Shown piece by piece: positions 18,001 through 26,623 of a DNA stretch of 64,000 nucleotides. The notes below the pieces were generated by a model. That model worked only from the letters and a program-made list of their open reading frames with translations. It made no database searches and had not been told where the DNA came from. Source of the stretch: Microbispora oryzae. GTDB lineage: Bacteria > Actinomycetota > Actinomycetes > Streptosporangiales > Streptosporangiaceae. The position numbers and the translations under genes are program-made. The stretch lies in assembly GCF_017896165.1 (NCBI RefSeq), contig NZ_JAFCNB010000020.1, positions 61,733 through 125,732 on the forward strand, given 5' to 3'. The stretch's first letter is position 1. Every line of letters begins with the position of its first letter.

Positions 18001-19104
18001 CTAGCCTTGGTCGTCCCTTGGAGCCGGTCCGGTGCTGCGCCGCACGATGAGCTGGGGAGTCACCTGGCGCAGCCTGGCCACCTTGCCCGGCTCCGCGATC
18101 CGGTCGCTGAGCAGCGCGGCGGCCGACCGGCCCATGGCCCGGCGCGGCTGGTCGACGCTGGTCAGCGAGATGTGCGTGACGGCGGCGAGATGGGTGTTGT
18201 CGTAGCCCACCACGGACAGGTCCTCCGGCACGCGCATGCCGAGCTCGCTGGCCGCGCTCAGCACGCCCATCGCCACGATGTCGTTGGCCGCGAAGATCGC
18301 CGTCGGCCTGGGCTCGCGCCGCAGGAGGGCCAGCGCGGCGCGCCTGCCGCCCTCCTCGGTGAAGTCGCCGTGCTCCACCATGATGTACGGCGCGAGGGCG
18401 TGGCGGCGCATGGCCACCAGATAGCCCTCGCAGCGGCAGCGGGCGGCCGACGACGGGGTGCCCTCGATGTGGGCGATCCGCCGGTGCCCCAGCTCGACCA
18501 GGTGGTCGACCGCGTGGCGGGCGCCGAGCTGGTCGTCGTCCACCACGATGTCGACGCCTTCGAGCTCCACGTCGCGCTCACCCACGACCACCGTGGGCGT
18601 GTAGGCGGCGGCCTCCGCGAGCGTGTCGCTCGACGGCGCCACGCCCAGCAGGACGAGCCCGTCGACGCGCAGCTCCAGGAAGGCCTCCACGGCCTCGTCC
18701 TCGAAGGCGGGGTCCCAACGGCCGCTGCCGATGAGCAGCCGCAGGCCGTCGCCGTGCAGGCTCTCCTGCAGCCCGTCGAGGAACTCGGCGTAGAAGGGAT
18801 TGTGCAGGTCGGCGACGAGGGCACCGACGAGATGGGTCCGGCCCTCGACCAGGCTGCGGGCGACCGCGTTCGGGCGGTAGCCGAGCTCCCTGGCGGCCTG
18901 CAGCACCGCTTCCCTGCGGTGCTCGCTCACATGTGGCGACCCTCGCAGAACGAGGGAGACCAGCGACTTGGACACACCTGCCCGCTCCGCCACGTTGCGG
19001 ATCGTAGGCCGTGGCCGTGGGCTGAACCCATCGGACAGCCCCCCGTCGGGTAAGCGGATCCCGACGTCGTTTCGGGCAGTGGTCTGTATGGACGGTCCTG
19101 ACAT
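18001..19104 (-). CDS. LacI-family transcriptional regulator
   Basis: 367 residues. After a ~30-residue disordered head, the HTH reads PTIRNVAERAGVSKSLVSLVLRG with hinge helix NAVARSLVEGRTHLVG; the sugar-binding periplasmic-like domain follows (LVADLHNPFYAEFLDGL, AIFAANDIVAMGVL, SVVGYDNTHLAAVTHISLTSVDQP). Probably controls carbohydrate genes, but none is adjacent. GGGGAG 5 bases before the ATG at 19104 fixes the start; the open frame continues ~68 residues upstream without support. Divergent from a TetR gene, so they share the 221-bp region 19105-19325. Confidence 0.9.
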   Translation of the reverse strand: MSGPSIQTTARNDVGIRLPDGGLSDGFSPRPRPTIRNVAERAGVSKSLVSLVLRGSPHVSEHRREAVLQAARELGYRPNAVARSLVEGRTHLVGALVADLHNPFYAEFLDGLQESLHGDGLRLLIGSGRWDPAFEDEAVEAFLELRVDGLVLLGVAPSSDTLAEAAAYTPTVVVGERDVELEGVDIVVDDDQLGARHAVDHLVELGHRRIAHIEGTPSSAARCRCEGYLVAMRRHALAPYIMVEHGDFTEEGGRRAALALLRREPRPTAIFAANDIVAMGVLSAASELGMRVPEDLSVVGYDNTHLAAVTHISLTSVDQPRRAMGRSAAALLSDRIAEPGKVARLRQVTPQLIVRRSTGPAPRDDQG

Positions 19105-19325
19105 GGTTCTCCCCACGATGCAAGGACGTGCACCTGACACACCAAACGATCGAGTTGCCCAGAGGGTACGGGTTAATCGGAGAACGCGTCGTCCTTCCCT
19201 TTGGCGGATCCGGGACTTCGCTCTACGGACGGGGGGAAGGCGATGCCAGAGGGACGGTGTCCCCGGACGATGTCTTGGCCGATCCGGAACGGCGGTGTGA
19301 GTCACCACCCGCTAATGTTCCAGGT

Positions 19326-19988
19326 GTGAGTGCCAGACCCCAGACGGAGGACGGCGCCCGGCCGGCACGGCGCAGGCTGAGCGTCGACCGGAGACGGGAG
19401 GAGCTCATCGCCGCGGCCCTGGAACTTTTCAGCCGGCGGGACGCCGAAGATGTGTCGATCGACGATGTGGCCGCATCGGCCGGCGCGTCCCGGGCCCTCG
19501 TTTACCACTACTTCGGCGGCAAGCAGGAACTGTACGTGGCGGCGCTGCGGAGTGCCGCCGACGGGCTCCAGGACCGGTTGCAACGGCAGGAGCGCGGTGG
19601 CGGGTCCCTGGAGGTCGCCCGCGGGCTGTCCCGTTATTTCGACTTCGTGGAGGAGCACGCCGCCGGCTTCGCCGCGCTGCTGCGCGGTGGTCCGGGCACC
19701 AGGACCGGGGAGATCGGCGAGATCGTCGACGGCGTCCGGCAGCGGATGTTCCGGCTCGTCCTGAGCGAGATGGGGATCGCGGAACCGGGACCGGTCCTCA
19801 GGACCACGCTGAGGTCGTGGATCGCCTGTGTGGAGACCGCGGGCCTCGACTGGCTCGACAACCGCGACATGAAGCGCACCGACCTGGAGGGGCTGCTCAT
19901 GGCGCAGATGGTCGCCCTGTTGCAGGTGGCGGCCACGCACGACCTTCAGGTTAAGCAGCTGCTCGAGGCGTCGCCCACGGGTCGGTGA
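19326..19988 (+). CDS. TetR-family transcriptional regulator
   Basis: 220 residues from a GTG at 19326. HTH: RREELIAAALELFSRRDAEDVSIDDVAASAGASRALVYHYFGGKQEL. No ribosome site precedes this GTG, but TAATGT at 19313-19318 lies 7 bases before it, the distance expected of a -10 box whose transcript begins at the GTG, so this may be a leaderless message. The frame is open further upstream to 19128 with no start support. Target unknown. Confidence 0.85.
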   Translation: MSARPQTEDGARPARRRLSVDRRREELIAAALELFSRRDAEDVSIDDVAASAGASRALVYHYFGGKQELYVAALRSAADGLQDRLQRQERGGGSLEVARGLSRYFDFVEEHAAGFAALLRGGPGTRTGEIGEIVDGVRQRMFRLVLSEMGIAEPGPVLRTTLRSWIACVETAGLDWLDNRDMKRTDLEGLLMAQMVALLQVAATHDLQVKQLLEASPTGR

Positions 19989-20092
19989 CCGGTCCCGTGA
20001 CCGGTCCTGGGCCCGGGACGTCGTACGACCGGGGGCAGGGTGGACGGGCGGGCCTGCGGCGCCGGGCGGGCGGCGCCTGGCCTCACACCCTC

Positions 20093-20116
20093 CCCGTGAC
20101 CCATGGTGGTCACGGG
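20093..20116. terminator. bidirectional hairpin between tetR-type gene and bldC
   Basis: Perfect 9-bp stem CCCGTGACC (20093-20101) / GGTCACGGG (20108-20116), extendable through flanking ACAC/GTGT, between convergent genes. The rest of 19989-20183 holds further short GC-rich inverted repeats but no gene. Confidence 0.65.
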
Positions 20117-20183
20117 TGTGTGGCGGGCGCGCTCACGTACGCGAGCGCGCCGGACTTCCCCCCTGATGCGGCGACGGCCCGCC

Positions 20184-20387
20184 CTACTCGGACCGCTGCT
20201 GCGGTATGCCCGCCAGCAGCGCCCGCACCTCGGTCTCCCGATAGCGCCGGTGACCACCGAGCGTGCGGATGGACGTCAGCTTGCCGGCCTTCGCCCACCT
20301 GGTCACGGTCTTCGGGTCGACGCGGAACATGGTTGCGACCTCCGCCGGGGTGAGCAGTGGCTCGGCCTCGGGTGTACGAGCTGACAT
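20184..20387 (-). CDS. bldC: BldC, MerR-like developmental regulator
   Basis: 67 residues, almost the whole protein being a single winged-helix domain: LLTPAEVATMFRVDPKTVTR, WAKAGKLTSIRTLGGHRRYR, ending VRALLAGIPQQRSE. As recalled this is nearly identical to Streptomyces BldC, which binds direct repeats head-to-tail and delays development. GGAGGAGAGG upstream of the ATG at 20387 supports the short form. Neighbours vdh, DUF3073, purM and purF match the Streptomyces order around bldC (recalled), so this is an ancestral block. Confidence 0.95.
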   Translation of the reverse strand: MSARTPEAEPLLTPAEVATMFRVDPKTVTRWAKAGKLTSIRTLGGHRRYRETEVRALLAGIPQQRSE

Positions 20388-20707
20388 GTGTGCGGCCTCT
20401 CCTCCGTGTGGACCGCTGACAGCGATCCTTGCGACTTGTCTGGCGCTAGTCACGGATGTCACCAATGATCCAAAACGTGCGGTTTCCTGGACCATTTGCG
20501 GCATCACCCGATGTGACCATACAGCCACGTAGTGCGATTGGCGAGCCCTCTGGGCGCAACGTCTCGACCACGGGTTGATGTCACGCTGGGTGATTCTAGC
20601 GACACGTTTCGTGGTATCGCAGTGAAAACGGCAAACTACTCAGTTCGTAGATGTGAGATCGAACATCCCGTGACCAGAATCTGCAGGTCAGGGCATGGTG
20701 ATTACGC
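20388..20707. other. bldC upstream region, 320 bp
   Basis: Noticeably lower GC than its surroundings, consistent with a long regulatory region for bldC. No gene seen. It contains the left arm of a widely spaced inverted repeat (20626-20637) whose right arm lies in the end of the next gene. Confidence 0.6.
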
Positions 20708-20721
20708 TCAGTTTGCCGTTT
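20626..20721. repeat. 12-bp inverted repeat spaced by 72 bp
   Basis: Perfect arms AAACGGCAAACT (20626-20637) and AGTTTGCCGTTT (20710-20721). The right arm covers the last three sense codons and part of the stop of the conserved hypothetical gene. Confidence 0.6.
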
Positions 20722-21628
20722 CGAGGGCTTTTATCGATCTCCAGCGGAGGATGACCCGCTGATACATCGCGAAGGCAAGTTCTTCCTGACCGTTGTCCAA
20801 ACTGGTGAGGGCGGTCGAGACCTCCGCGACGGACTGGTCGCCCTGGAGCGTCCGGTCGTCCATGACGTGCACGAGCCCGCCGTAGTCGAGCTCCACGAGC
20901 GAGTGCGGGTGGAACTCCTCCAGCCAGCGACCCACCTCCTCGACCTCGGAGAGCGCCGCCACCTGGCCGACGTGCCGCCTGATCACTACGAGGGCCCGGG
21001 CCACCCGGCGGCGCGCCTGGGCCATCGAGGTGACGTAGAGCATGTTCCGCGGGGGAGCGGTCGTGGTGGGCGCGGTCGGCTCGGAGCCGGCGCCCGTGCC
21101 GAGGACCAGCCACCGCTCGGCGGAGTCGAAGGGGACGAACCAGGAGACCGGCACGTGCCAGGTGCTCGTCCTGATGTGCGTGCGCAGCGACTCCTCCCCG
21201 CGCTTGAACCGGTCGAAGTCGTGAGCCGTCTGCTCCGCGATCGCCTGGGGCACGAACCGCTGCGCCAGCTTCGGCGGCGTCTTCCCGCGGAACGAGGCGA
21301 AGGCCAGCCAGGAACGCAGCCTGCTCTGCCAGGGGCAGACGTAGAGGACGTCCTCCACCCGGCGCAGGTAGGCGTTGGGGCTCTCTCTTTCCGGCGCGGG
21401 CAACGGAGGGATGGACAGCAGCCGGCGGACCGACTCGCCGTGCTCGACCTCCAGGGCCCCGGCTCGGCGCGGCCGGTCGCGGGACTCCGCGTACCGGGCC
21501 CATCGCGCCTGGTCCTGCCGGGGGAACGCGCTGAGTGGCTCGTACACACGAAGATAGGCGGCGTAGGGGAGCACACAAGAATCGTGCCACGCCGCAGGGG
21601 GATGCGCAGCTCGGACAGGTCTTTTCAT
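20708..21628 (-). CDS. conserved hypothetical protein next to vdh
   Basis: 306 residues, soluble, no known catalytic motif. Well-conserved-looking blocks: WHDSCVLPYAAYLRVYEPLSAF (~14-35), RRAGALEVEHGESVRRLL, YLRRVEDVLYVCPWQSRLRSW, TSTWHVPVSWFVPFDSAERW and VELDYGGLVHVMDDRTL. It resembles an unnamed actinobacterial family found beside vdh and bldC. No ribosome site precedes the ATG at 21628, so the true start could be slightly downstream. Role unknown. Confidence 0.8.
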   Translation of the reverse strand: MKRPVRAAHPPAAWHDSCVLPYAAYLRVYEPLSAFPRQDQARWARYAESRDRPRRAGALEVEHGESVRRLLSIPPLPAPERESPNAYLRRVEDVLYVCPWQSRLRSWLAFASFRGKTPPKLAQRFVPQAIAEQTAHDFDRFKRGEESLRTHIRTSTWHVPVSWFVPFDSAERWLVLGTGAGSEPTAPTTTAPPRNMLYVTSMAQARRRVARALVVIRRHVGQVAALSEVEEVGRWLEEFHPHSLVELDYGGLVHVMDDRTLQGDQSVAEVSTALTSLDNGQEELAFAMYQRVILRWRSIKALETAN

Positions 21629-21710
21629 GATCGTCGTCGCGCCGCGCGGCTAAACTTGGGATGAACCGCCGCACCGAGGCGGCGGACATAGACGATCAGG
21701 AGTCACCATC

Positions 21711-22829
21711 GTGACCGACGTCTTCGGGCTGTCCCACAAGGACGCGGGCCCAGGCAGCGAGGCGAATCCCGTCCATCCGGGCAAGCATGAACAGGTCGTG
21801 TTCTGCGCCGACGAGAGCAGCGGGCTGTACGCGATCATCGCGATTTACAGCACCGCGCTCGGACCGGGGCTCGGCGGCACCAGGTTCTACCCCTACGAGA
21901 GCGAGCAGGCCGCGCTCGCCGACGTCCTCAACCTGTCGAGGGCCATGGCGTACAAGAACGCGCTGGCCGGGCTCGACCACGGCGGAGGCAAGGCCGTGAT
22001 CATCGGCGACCCCGCCACGCACAAGAGCGAGGCGCTCCTGCGGGCGTACGGCAGGTTCGTCCAGTCGCTCGGCGGGCGCTACTACACGGCCTGCGACGTC
22101 GGCACCTACAGCGAGGACATGGACGTCGTCGCCCGCGAGTGCTCGTACGTCACCGGGCGCACCCCCGAGCACGGCGGCGCCGGAGACTCCTCCATCCTCA
22201 CCGCGTTCGGCGTCTTCCAGGGCATGCGCGCGGCGGCGGGGCACGTCTACGGGACCCCCACCCTCGCCGGCCGCCGCGTCGGAGTCGAGGGCGTCGGCAA
22301 GGTGGGCCACCGGCTGGTCGACCACCTCGTCGAAGACGGCGCCGAGGTCGTGATCTGCGACGTCGACGAGGCGGCGGTCGAGCGGGTGGTCACCCGCCAC
22401 CCGGCCGTCCACGTCGTGCCGGACGCGGTCGCGCTGTCGGGCGCCGACCTCGACGTGTACGCCCCCTGCGCGCTGGGCGGCGCGCTCGACGACGACGCCG
22501 TGCTCCGGCTCCGCGCCAAGATCGTCTGTGGCGGCGCCAACAACCAGCTCGCCCACCCCGGCATCGACAAGCAGCTCGCCGAGCGGGGCGTCGTCTACGC
22601 TCCCGACTACGTGGTGAACTCCGGTGGTGTGATCCAGGTCGCGGACGAGATCGGCGGCTTCGACATGGTCAGGGCCCGCGCGAGGGCGGCGCGGATCTTC
22701 GACACCACCCTGAAGATCTTCCGGTTGGCCGAGGAGGAAGGCGTCCCGCCGGGAGTCGCAGCGGATAGGCTGGCGGAACGCAGAATGTCAGAAATAGGTC
22801 GGCTGAGGGGTATTTGGCTCCGACGCTGA
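21711..22829 (+). CDS. vdh: valine (leucine) dehydrogenase, Glu/Leu/Phe/Val family
   Basis: 372 residues. NAD-dependent oxidative deamination of valine and other branched amino acids to 2-oxoacids. Family marks: [12 protein letters not shown] substrate loop, catalytic Lys in [33 protein letters not shown], then Rossmann [16 protein letters not shown] with Asp after the second strand (VICDVDEAA), and [10 protein letters not shown] with [14 protein letters not shown]. Its products can feed the E1/E2 complex at 38-41 kb to make branched acyl-CoA primers. AGGAG near 21700 gives the start. Confidence 0.95.
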   Translation: MTDVFGLSHKDAGPGSEANPVHPGKHEQVVFCADESSGLYAIIAIYSTALGPGLGGTRFYPYESEQAALADVLNLSRAMAYKNALAGLDHGGGKAVIIGDPATHKSEALLRAYGRFVQSLGGRYYTACDVGTYSEDMDVVARECSYVTGRTPEHGGAGDSSILTAFGVFQGMRAAAGHVYGTPTLAGRRVGVEGVGKVGHRLVDHLVEDGAEVVICDVDEAAVERVVTRHPAVHVVPDAVALSGADLDVYAPCALGGALDDDAVLRLRAKIVCGGANNQLAHPGIDKQLAERGVVYAPDYVVNSGGVIQVADEIGGFDMVRARARAARIFDTTLKIFRLAEEEGVPPGVAADRLAERRMSEIGRLRGIWLRR

Positions 22830-22834
22830 CCGCC

Positions 22835-22860
22835 GCCGCTCGTACGACGTACCGAGCGGC
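22835..22860 (+). terminator. hairpin after vdh
   Basis: Perfect 8-bp stem GCCGCTCG (22835-22842) / CGAGCGGC (22853-22860), 5 bases after the vdh stop, loop with a nested GTAC pair. Confidence 0.65.
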
Positions 22861-22980
22861 GCACAAACCAGGTACGGTAATAGGCGAACGAGAGACTGAC
22901 GCCTGAAGTCGGGTGGCGTCGGTGCGCGGTGCGTTAGTGACGAGGGGTCGGGCACGGCCCCGCATGAGGGGGTCGAGCCA

Positions 22981-23208
22981 ATGGGGCGCGGCCGAGCCAA
23001 GGCCAAGCAGGTCAAGGTCGCCCGTCAGCTGAAGTACAACAGCGGCGGCACGGACCTTGAGCGCCTGCGCGCGGAGCTCGGAGTCGTGGACGAGGACGAT
23101 TCCGGCCACAGTGACGAGCATGACCCTTACGACGAGTTGGCTGATCGCTACGCCGATTACGCCGTCGACGACGACGATGGCGACAGCGACCGCCATGGGC
23201 GTCGGTGA
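22981..23208 (+). CDS. DUF3073 protein
   Basis: 75 residues. Basic N-terminus MGRGRAKAKQVKVARQLKYN followed by a strongly acidic tail with runs of Asp, the signature of the actinobacterial DUF3073 family. Conserved beside purM in this phylum; function unknown, possibly nucleic-acid related given the basic head (inference). Its 150-bp upstream region holds a GACGCC/GGCGTC hairpin near 22899-22921. Confidence 0.93.
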   Translation: MGRGRAKAKQVKVARQLKYNSGGTDLERLRAELGVVDEDDSGHSDEHDPYDELADRYADYAVDDDDGDSDRHGRR

Positions 23209-23230
23209 TCCGTTCTTGAACCGCCGCTGA

Positions 23231-23266
23231 GCCGCCCAGTGGGGGAGTGAGCCCCCGCGGGGCGGC
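23231..23266. terminator. bidirectional nested hairpin between DUF3073 gene and purM
   Basis: Outer arms GCCGCCC (23231-23237) and GGGCGGC (23260-23266); inner arms GGGGG (23241-23245) and CCCCC (23252-23256). Lies between convergent genes. Confidence 0.65.
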
Positions 23267-23393
23267 GGCGGTGTTCTGTGATGTCAGCGTTCCGGCTCGC
23301 CGGAGCGCTTCTTTCGCGTTGATGTGAGATCTCTCACGCCGTATCACGTCTCCGGCGACGGCCCGGGGCCGCCGCCGGTCGCGAAGGTCCCGC

Positions 23394-24419
23394 CTACCGG
23401 AACCGCGCCTGTCCGGTGCCGGGCACGATCTCGCCGAGGACCCAGGTGGGGAGACCGCGGGAGTTCAGGAACGCCGTCGCCCTGTCGGCCTCGGCCGCCG
23501 GGACGATCGCGCACATGCCCACGCCCAGGTTGAACGTCCGGTCCATCTCGGCCTGCGGTACTCCGCCGTGGCCGGCCAACGCCTCGAAGATCGCCGGCGG
23601 CGACCACGATCCCCGGTCGAGCAGGGCGTCGGTCGTCTCGGGGATCGACCTGGCCAGGTTGGCCGCCAGCCCCCCGCCGGTGATGTGGGCGAACGCGTGC
23701 ACCTCCGCCTCCCGGATCAGGGCGAGGCAGTCGAGGGAGTAGATGCGGGTGGGTTCGAGCAGTTCCTCGCCCAGCGTGCGGGACAGCTCGGGCAGCTCCT
23801 GGTCGAGCCGCAGCCCCGCCGTGGCGACGACGTGCCGGACCAGCGAGTAGCCGTTGGAGTGGATCCCGCTCGACGCGAGCCCGAGCACCACGTCGCCCGG
23901 GACGACGCGGTGCGGCCCGAGCAGCTCGGACGCCTCCACGACGCCGGTACCGGCCCCCGCGAGGTCGTACTCGTCCGGTCCCATGGCGCCGGGGTGTTCG
24001 GCCGTCTCGCCGCCGACGAGCGCGCAGCCGGCCAGGCGGCAGCCCTCGGCCACGCCGCCCACGATGTCGGCGATGCGCTCGGGCACCACCTTGCCGCAGG
24101 CGATGTAGTCGGTCATGAACAGCGGCTCGGCCCCGCACACCACGAGGTCGTCCACCACCATGCCGACGAGGTCGATGCCGATGGTGTCGTGCTTGCCGAG
24201 ACGCTGGGCGATCATGACCTTGGTGCCCACGCCGTCCGTGCTTGTGGCGAGCAGGGGCCGGCGGTAGCGCAGGAAGGCCGAGGCGTCGAAGAGCCCCGCG
24301 AACCCGCTGGCGTCGTCGAGCACCTCGGGGCGGCGCGACCGGGCCACCCGCGACTTCATCAGCTCGACGGCCCGGTCGCCGGCCTCGATGTCGACGCCGG
24401 CGTCGGCGTAGCTGGTCAT
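23394..24419 (-). CDS. purM: phosphoribosylformylglycinamidine cyclo-ligase (AIR synthetase)
   Basis: 341 residues. Converts FGAM plus ATP to aminoimidazole ribotide, step 5 of purine synthesis. Motifs: SYADAGVDIEAGDRAVELMK, LLATSTDGVGTKVMIAQRLG (ATP-binding loop), GIDLVGMVVDDLVVCGAEPLF, GCALVGGETAEHPG, GDVVLGLASSGIHSNGYSLVR, AHITGGGLAANLARSIP. Starts within the purF stop (ATGA, 4-base overlap), so both are translated together. Confidence 0.97.
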   Translation of the reverse strand: MTSYADAGVDIEAGDRAVELMKSRVARSRRPEVLDDASGFAGLFDASAFLRYRRPLLATSTDGVGTKVMIAQRLGKHDTIGIDLVGMVVDDLVVCGAEPLFMTDYIACGKVVPERIADIVGGVAEGCRLAGCALVGGETAEHPGAMGPDEYDLAGAGTGVVEASELLGPHRVVPGDVVLGLASSGIHSNGYSLVRHVVATAGLRLDQELPELSRTLGEELLEPTRIYSLDCLALIREAEVHAFAHITGGGLAANLARSIPETTDALLDRGSWSPPAIFEALAGHGGVPQAEMDRTFNLGVGMCAIVPAAEADRATAFLNSRGLPTWVLGEIVPGTGQARFR

Positions 24420-25852
24420 CCGCGTGCCTCCAGGACGTACTTGCCGACCTGGTCCTCTTCGATGGGGATCGGATACTCCCCGGTGAAGCAGGCGCGGCAG
24501 AGCCGGTCGGCCGGGATCGTGGTCGCCTGGGTCAGCCCCTCAAGGGAGATGTACCCGAGCGTGTCCGCGCCCAGCGAGCCGCGGATCTCCTCGACGGACA
24601 GCGAGCCGGCGATCAGCTCCGCCCGGGTGGCGAAGTCGATGCCGTAGAAGCAGGGCCAGGCGACCGGCGGCGAGGAGATCCGCACGTGCACCTCGGTGGC
24701 CCCGGCCTCGCGCAGCATCTTCACGATCGCCCGCTGCGTGTTGCCCCGGACGATCGAGTCGTCGACCACGACGAGCCGCTTGCCCTGGATGACCTCGCGG
24801 AGCGGGTTGAGCTTGAGGCGGATGCCGAGCTGCCGGATGGTCTGCGACGGCTGGATGAAGGTCCGGCCGACGTAGGAGTTCTTCACCAGGCCCTGTCCGT
24901 ACGGGATGCCGCTCTGCTCGGCGTAGCCGATGGCGGCGGGCGTGCCGGACTCCGGGGTGGGGATGACCAGGTCGGCGTCCACGGGGTGCTCCCGGGCCAG
25001 CACGCGGCCCACCTCGACCCGGGTGGACTGGACGCCGCGCCCGGCGATCGTGGTGTCGGGCCGGGCCAGGTAGACGTACTCGAACAGGCAGCCCTTGGGC
25101 TCGGCGAGGGCGAACCGGCGGGAGCGCACGCCCCGCTCGTCGATCGTCAGCAGCTCGCCGGGCTCGACCTCGCGGATGACGGACGCGCCGACGATGTCGA
25201 GGGCGGCGGTCTCGGACGCGACCACCCAGCCGCGTTCGAGCCGGCCGAGCACGAGCGGGCGGATGCCCTGGGGGTCGCGGGCGGCGAAGAGGGTCGTCTC
25301 GTTCATCCACACCAGCGAGTACGCGCCCTTCACCTCGGGCAGTAACTCGGCGGCGACGTCGTCGACCGGGCGGGAGGAGTCCTGCGCGAGCAGCGCCGTG
25401 AGCACCTCGGTGTCGGTCGTCGCGCGGGTGGCGCCGGGAGCGAGGCGCTCGGAGAGGCGCGCGGTGTTGATGAGGTTGCCGTTGTGGGCCAGCGCCAGGC
25501 CGTTGCCGTCGGCCGAGCTCAGCGTGGGCTGCGCGTTCTCCCACACGCTTGAGCCGGTGGTGGAGTAGCGGCAGTGTCCGATCGCCAGGTGCCCGCGCAG
25601 GGTGCCGAGGATCGACTCGTCGAAGACCTGGGCGACGAGGCCCATGTCCTTGTAGACGAGGATGCGGCTGCCCTCGCTGACCGCGATGCCCGCGGACTCC
25701 TGGCCGCGGTGCTGCAGCGCGTACAGGCCGTAGTAGGTGAGTTTGGAAACGTCCTCCCCGGGCGCCCAGACGCCGAAGACGCCACAGGCGTCCTGAGGCG
25801 CACGGTCCCGAGGGTCGAGGTCATGGCCGAGCCGGCCGTCGCCCTTCAACAC
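24416..25852 (-). CDS. purF: amidophosphoribosyltransferase
   Basis: 478 residues. Committed step of purine synthesis: PRPP plus glutamine to phosphoribosylamine. N-terminal propeptide ends before the nucleophile Cys in DACGVFGVWAPG; Ntn glutaminase motifs LYALQHRGQESAGIAV and GHCRYSTTGSS; PRPP-binding site VVVDDSIVRGNT; C-terminal cysteines (WPCFYGID, LCRACFTGEYP) fit the iron-sulfur form found in Bacillus and actinobacteria. Heads the purF-purM operon. Confidence 0.97.
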   Translation of the reverse strand: MLKGDGRLGHDLDPRDRAPQDACGVFGVWAPGEDVSKLTYYGLYALQHRGQESAGIAVSEGSRILVYKDMGLVAQVFDESILGTLRGHLAIGHCRYSTTGSSVWENAQPTLSSADGNGLALAHNGNLINTARLSERLAPGATRATTDTEVLTALLAQDSSRPVDDVAAELLPEVKGAYSLVWMNETTLFAARDPQGIRPLVLGRLERGWVVASETAALDIVGASVIREVEPGELLTIDERGVRSRRFALAEPKGCLFEYVYLARPDTTIAGRGVQSTRVEVGRVLAREHPVDADLVIPTPESGTPAAIGYAEQSGIPYGQGLVKNSYVGRTFIQPSQTIRQLGIRLKLNPLREVIQGKRLVVVDDSIVRGNTQRAIVKMLREAGATEVHVRISSPPVAWPCFYGIDFATRAELIAGSLSVEEIRGSLGADTLGYISLEGLTQATTIPADRLCRACFTGEYPIPIEEDQVGKYVLEARG

Positions 25853-26016
25853 GTTCCTGAGTCTATTTGGGCGTCGCCGCTGCTCGAACCGCAGGTAGGG
25901 GGAGCGCGCCTGCCGGATTGACCGCTTCTTGCCGTGTCACCCCTGGTCAACTCGGCGTTTCCGGGGGACTGTGGAACTTCTGGCGCGTCGAACATCGAGC
26001 GATGAAAGGCGGCATC

Positions 26017-26601
26017 GTGACGACACCGGACGACCCGGGCCGCCGCCCCGGCCCGCACGGCGAGGAGCCGGGCGAGGGGCGGGAGCCGCACCAGGGCGGG
26101 CCGCCGGGGGCCTATGGGCAGCCCTACGGTCAGCCGTACGGTCAGCCCGAGGGACAGCCACACGGGCAGCCCCAGGGACAGCCCTACGGCGCTCAGCCGT
26201 ACGGGGGCCAGCCCTACGGCCCCTACGGGCAGATGCCGCCGCCCGGTGGCCCGTGGCAGCCGGGACCGCCGCCGGGGAGCGGGCTCGGGACGGCGGCGCT
26301 GGTGCTCGGTATCTGCGCCATCCTCCTGCTGGTGGCCTGCGGGATCGGGACGCTCGTCGCGGTGGCCGGACTGGTGGTGGCGATCATCGCGATCGTCCGC
26401 GACTCCAACCGCCGGCGGGCCGTCGTCGGCCTCGTTCTGAGCGCCGTCACGCTGATCCTCGCGGTGGCCGGCCTGGCGCTGATCTACCACGTCTACGAGA
26501 GCAAGAACCTCTCGGAGTGCTTCGACCGCAGCCTCTATCCGTCCCAGGAGGCCGCGCAGCGCTGTCTGGAAAGCAAGCTGGGCGGCGGCGCGATCGAATA
26601 G
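26017..26601 (+). CDS. membrane protein with Gln/Pro/Tyr/Gly-rich head (DUF4190-like)
   Basis: About 194 residues from a GTG at 26017 (AAAGGCGG upstream); an in-frame ATG at 26002 is an alternative. Cytoplasmic low-complexity head with repeats of the type GQPYGQP (35-75), then two hydrophobic segments (GLGTAALVLGICAILLLVAC and IVVGLVLSAV-like) around a short RDSNRRR loop, and a C-terminal extracytoplasmic tail with two cysteines (SECFDRSLYPSQEAAQRCLE). The layout is common in actinobacteria; role unknown. Confidence 0.8.
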   Translation: MTTPDDPGRRPGPHGEEPGEGREPHQGGPPGAYGQPYGQPYGQPEGQPHGQPQGQPYGAQPYGGQPYGPYGQMPPPGGPWQPGPPPGSGLGTAALVLGICAILLLVACGIGTLVAVAGLVVAIIAIVRDSNRRRAVVGLVLSAVTLILAVAGLALIYHVYESKNLSECFDRSLYPSQEAAQRCLESKLGGGAIE

Positions 26602-26623
26602 GACCCGTAGAGAGCGTGGATCC

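Noticed and set aside
22899..22980. Riboswitch-like leader before the DUF3073 gene
   Set aside because: Only one simple hairpin is clear; no known riboswitch core could be matched.
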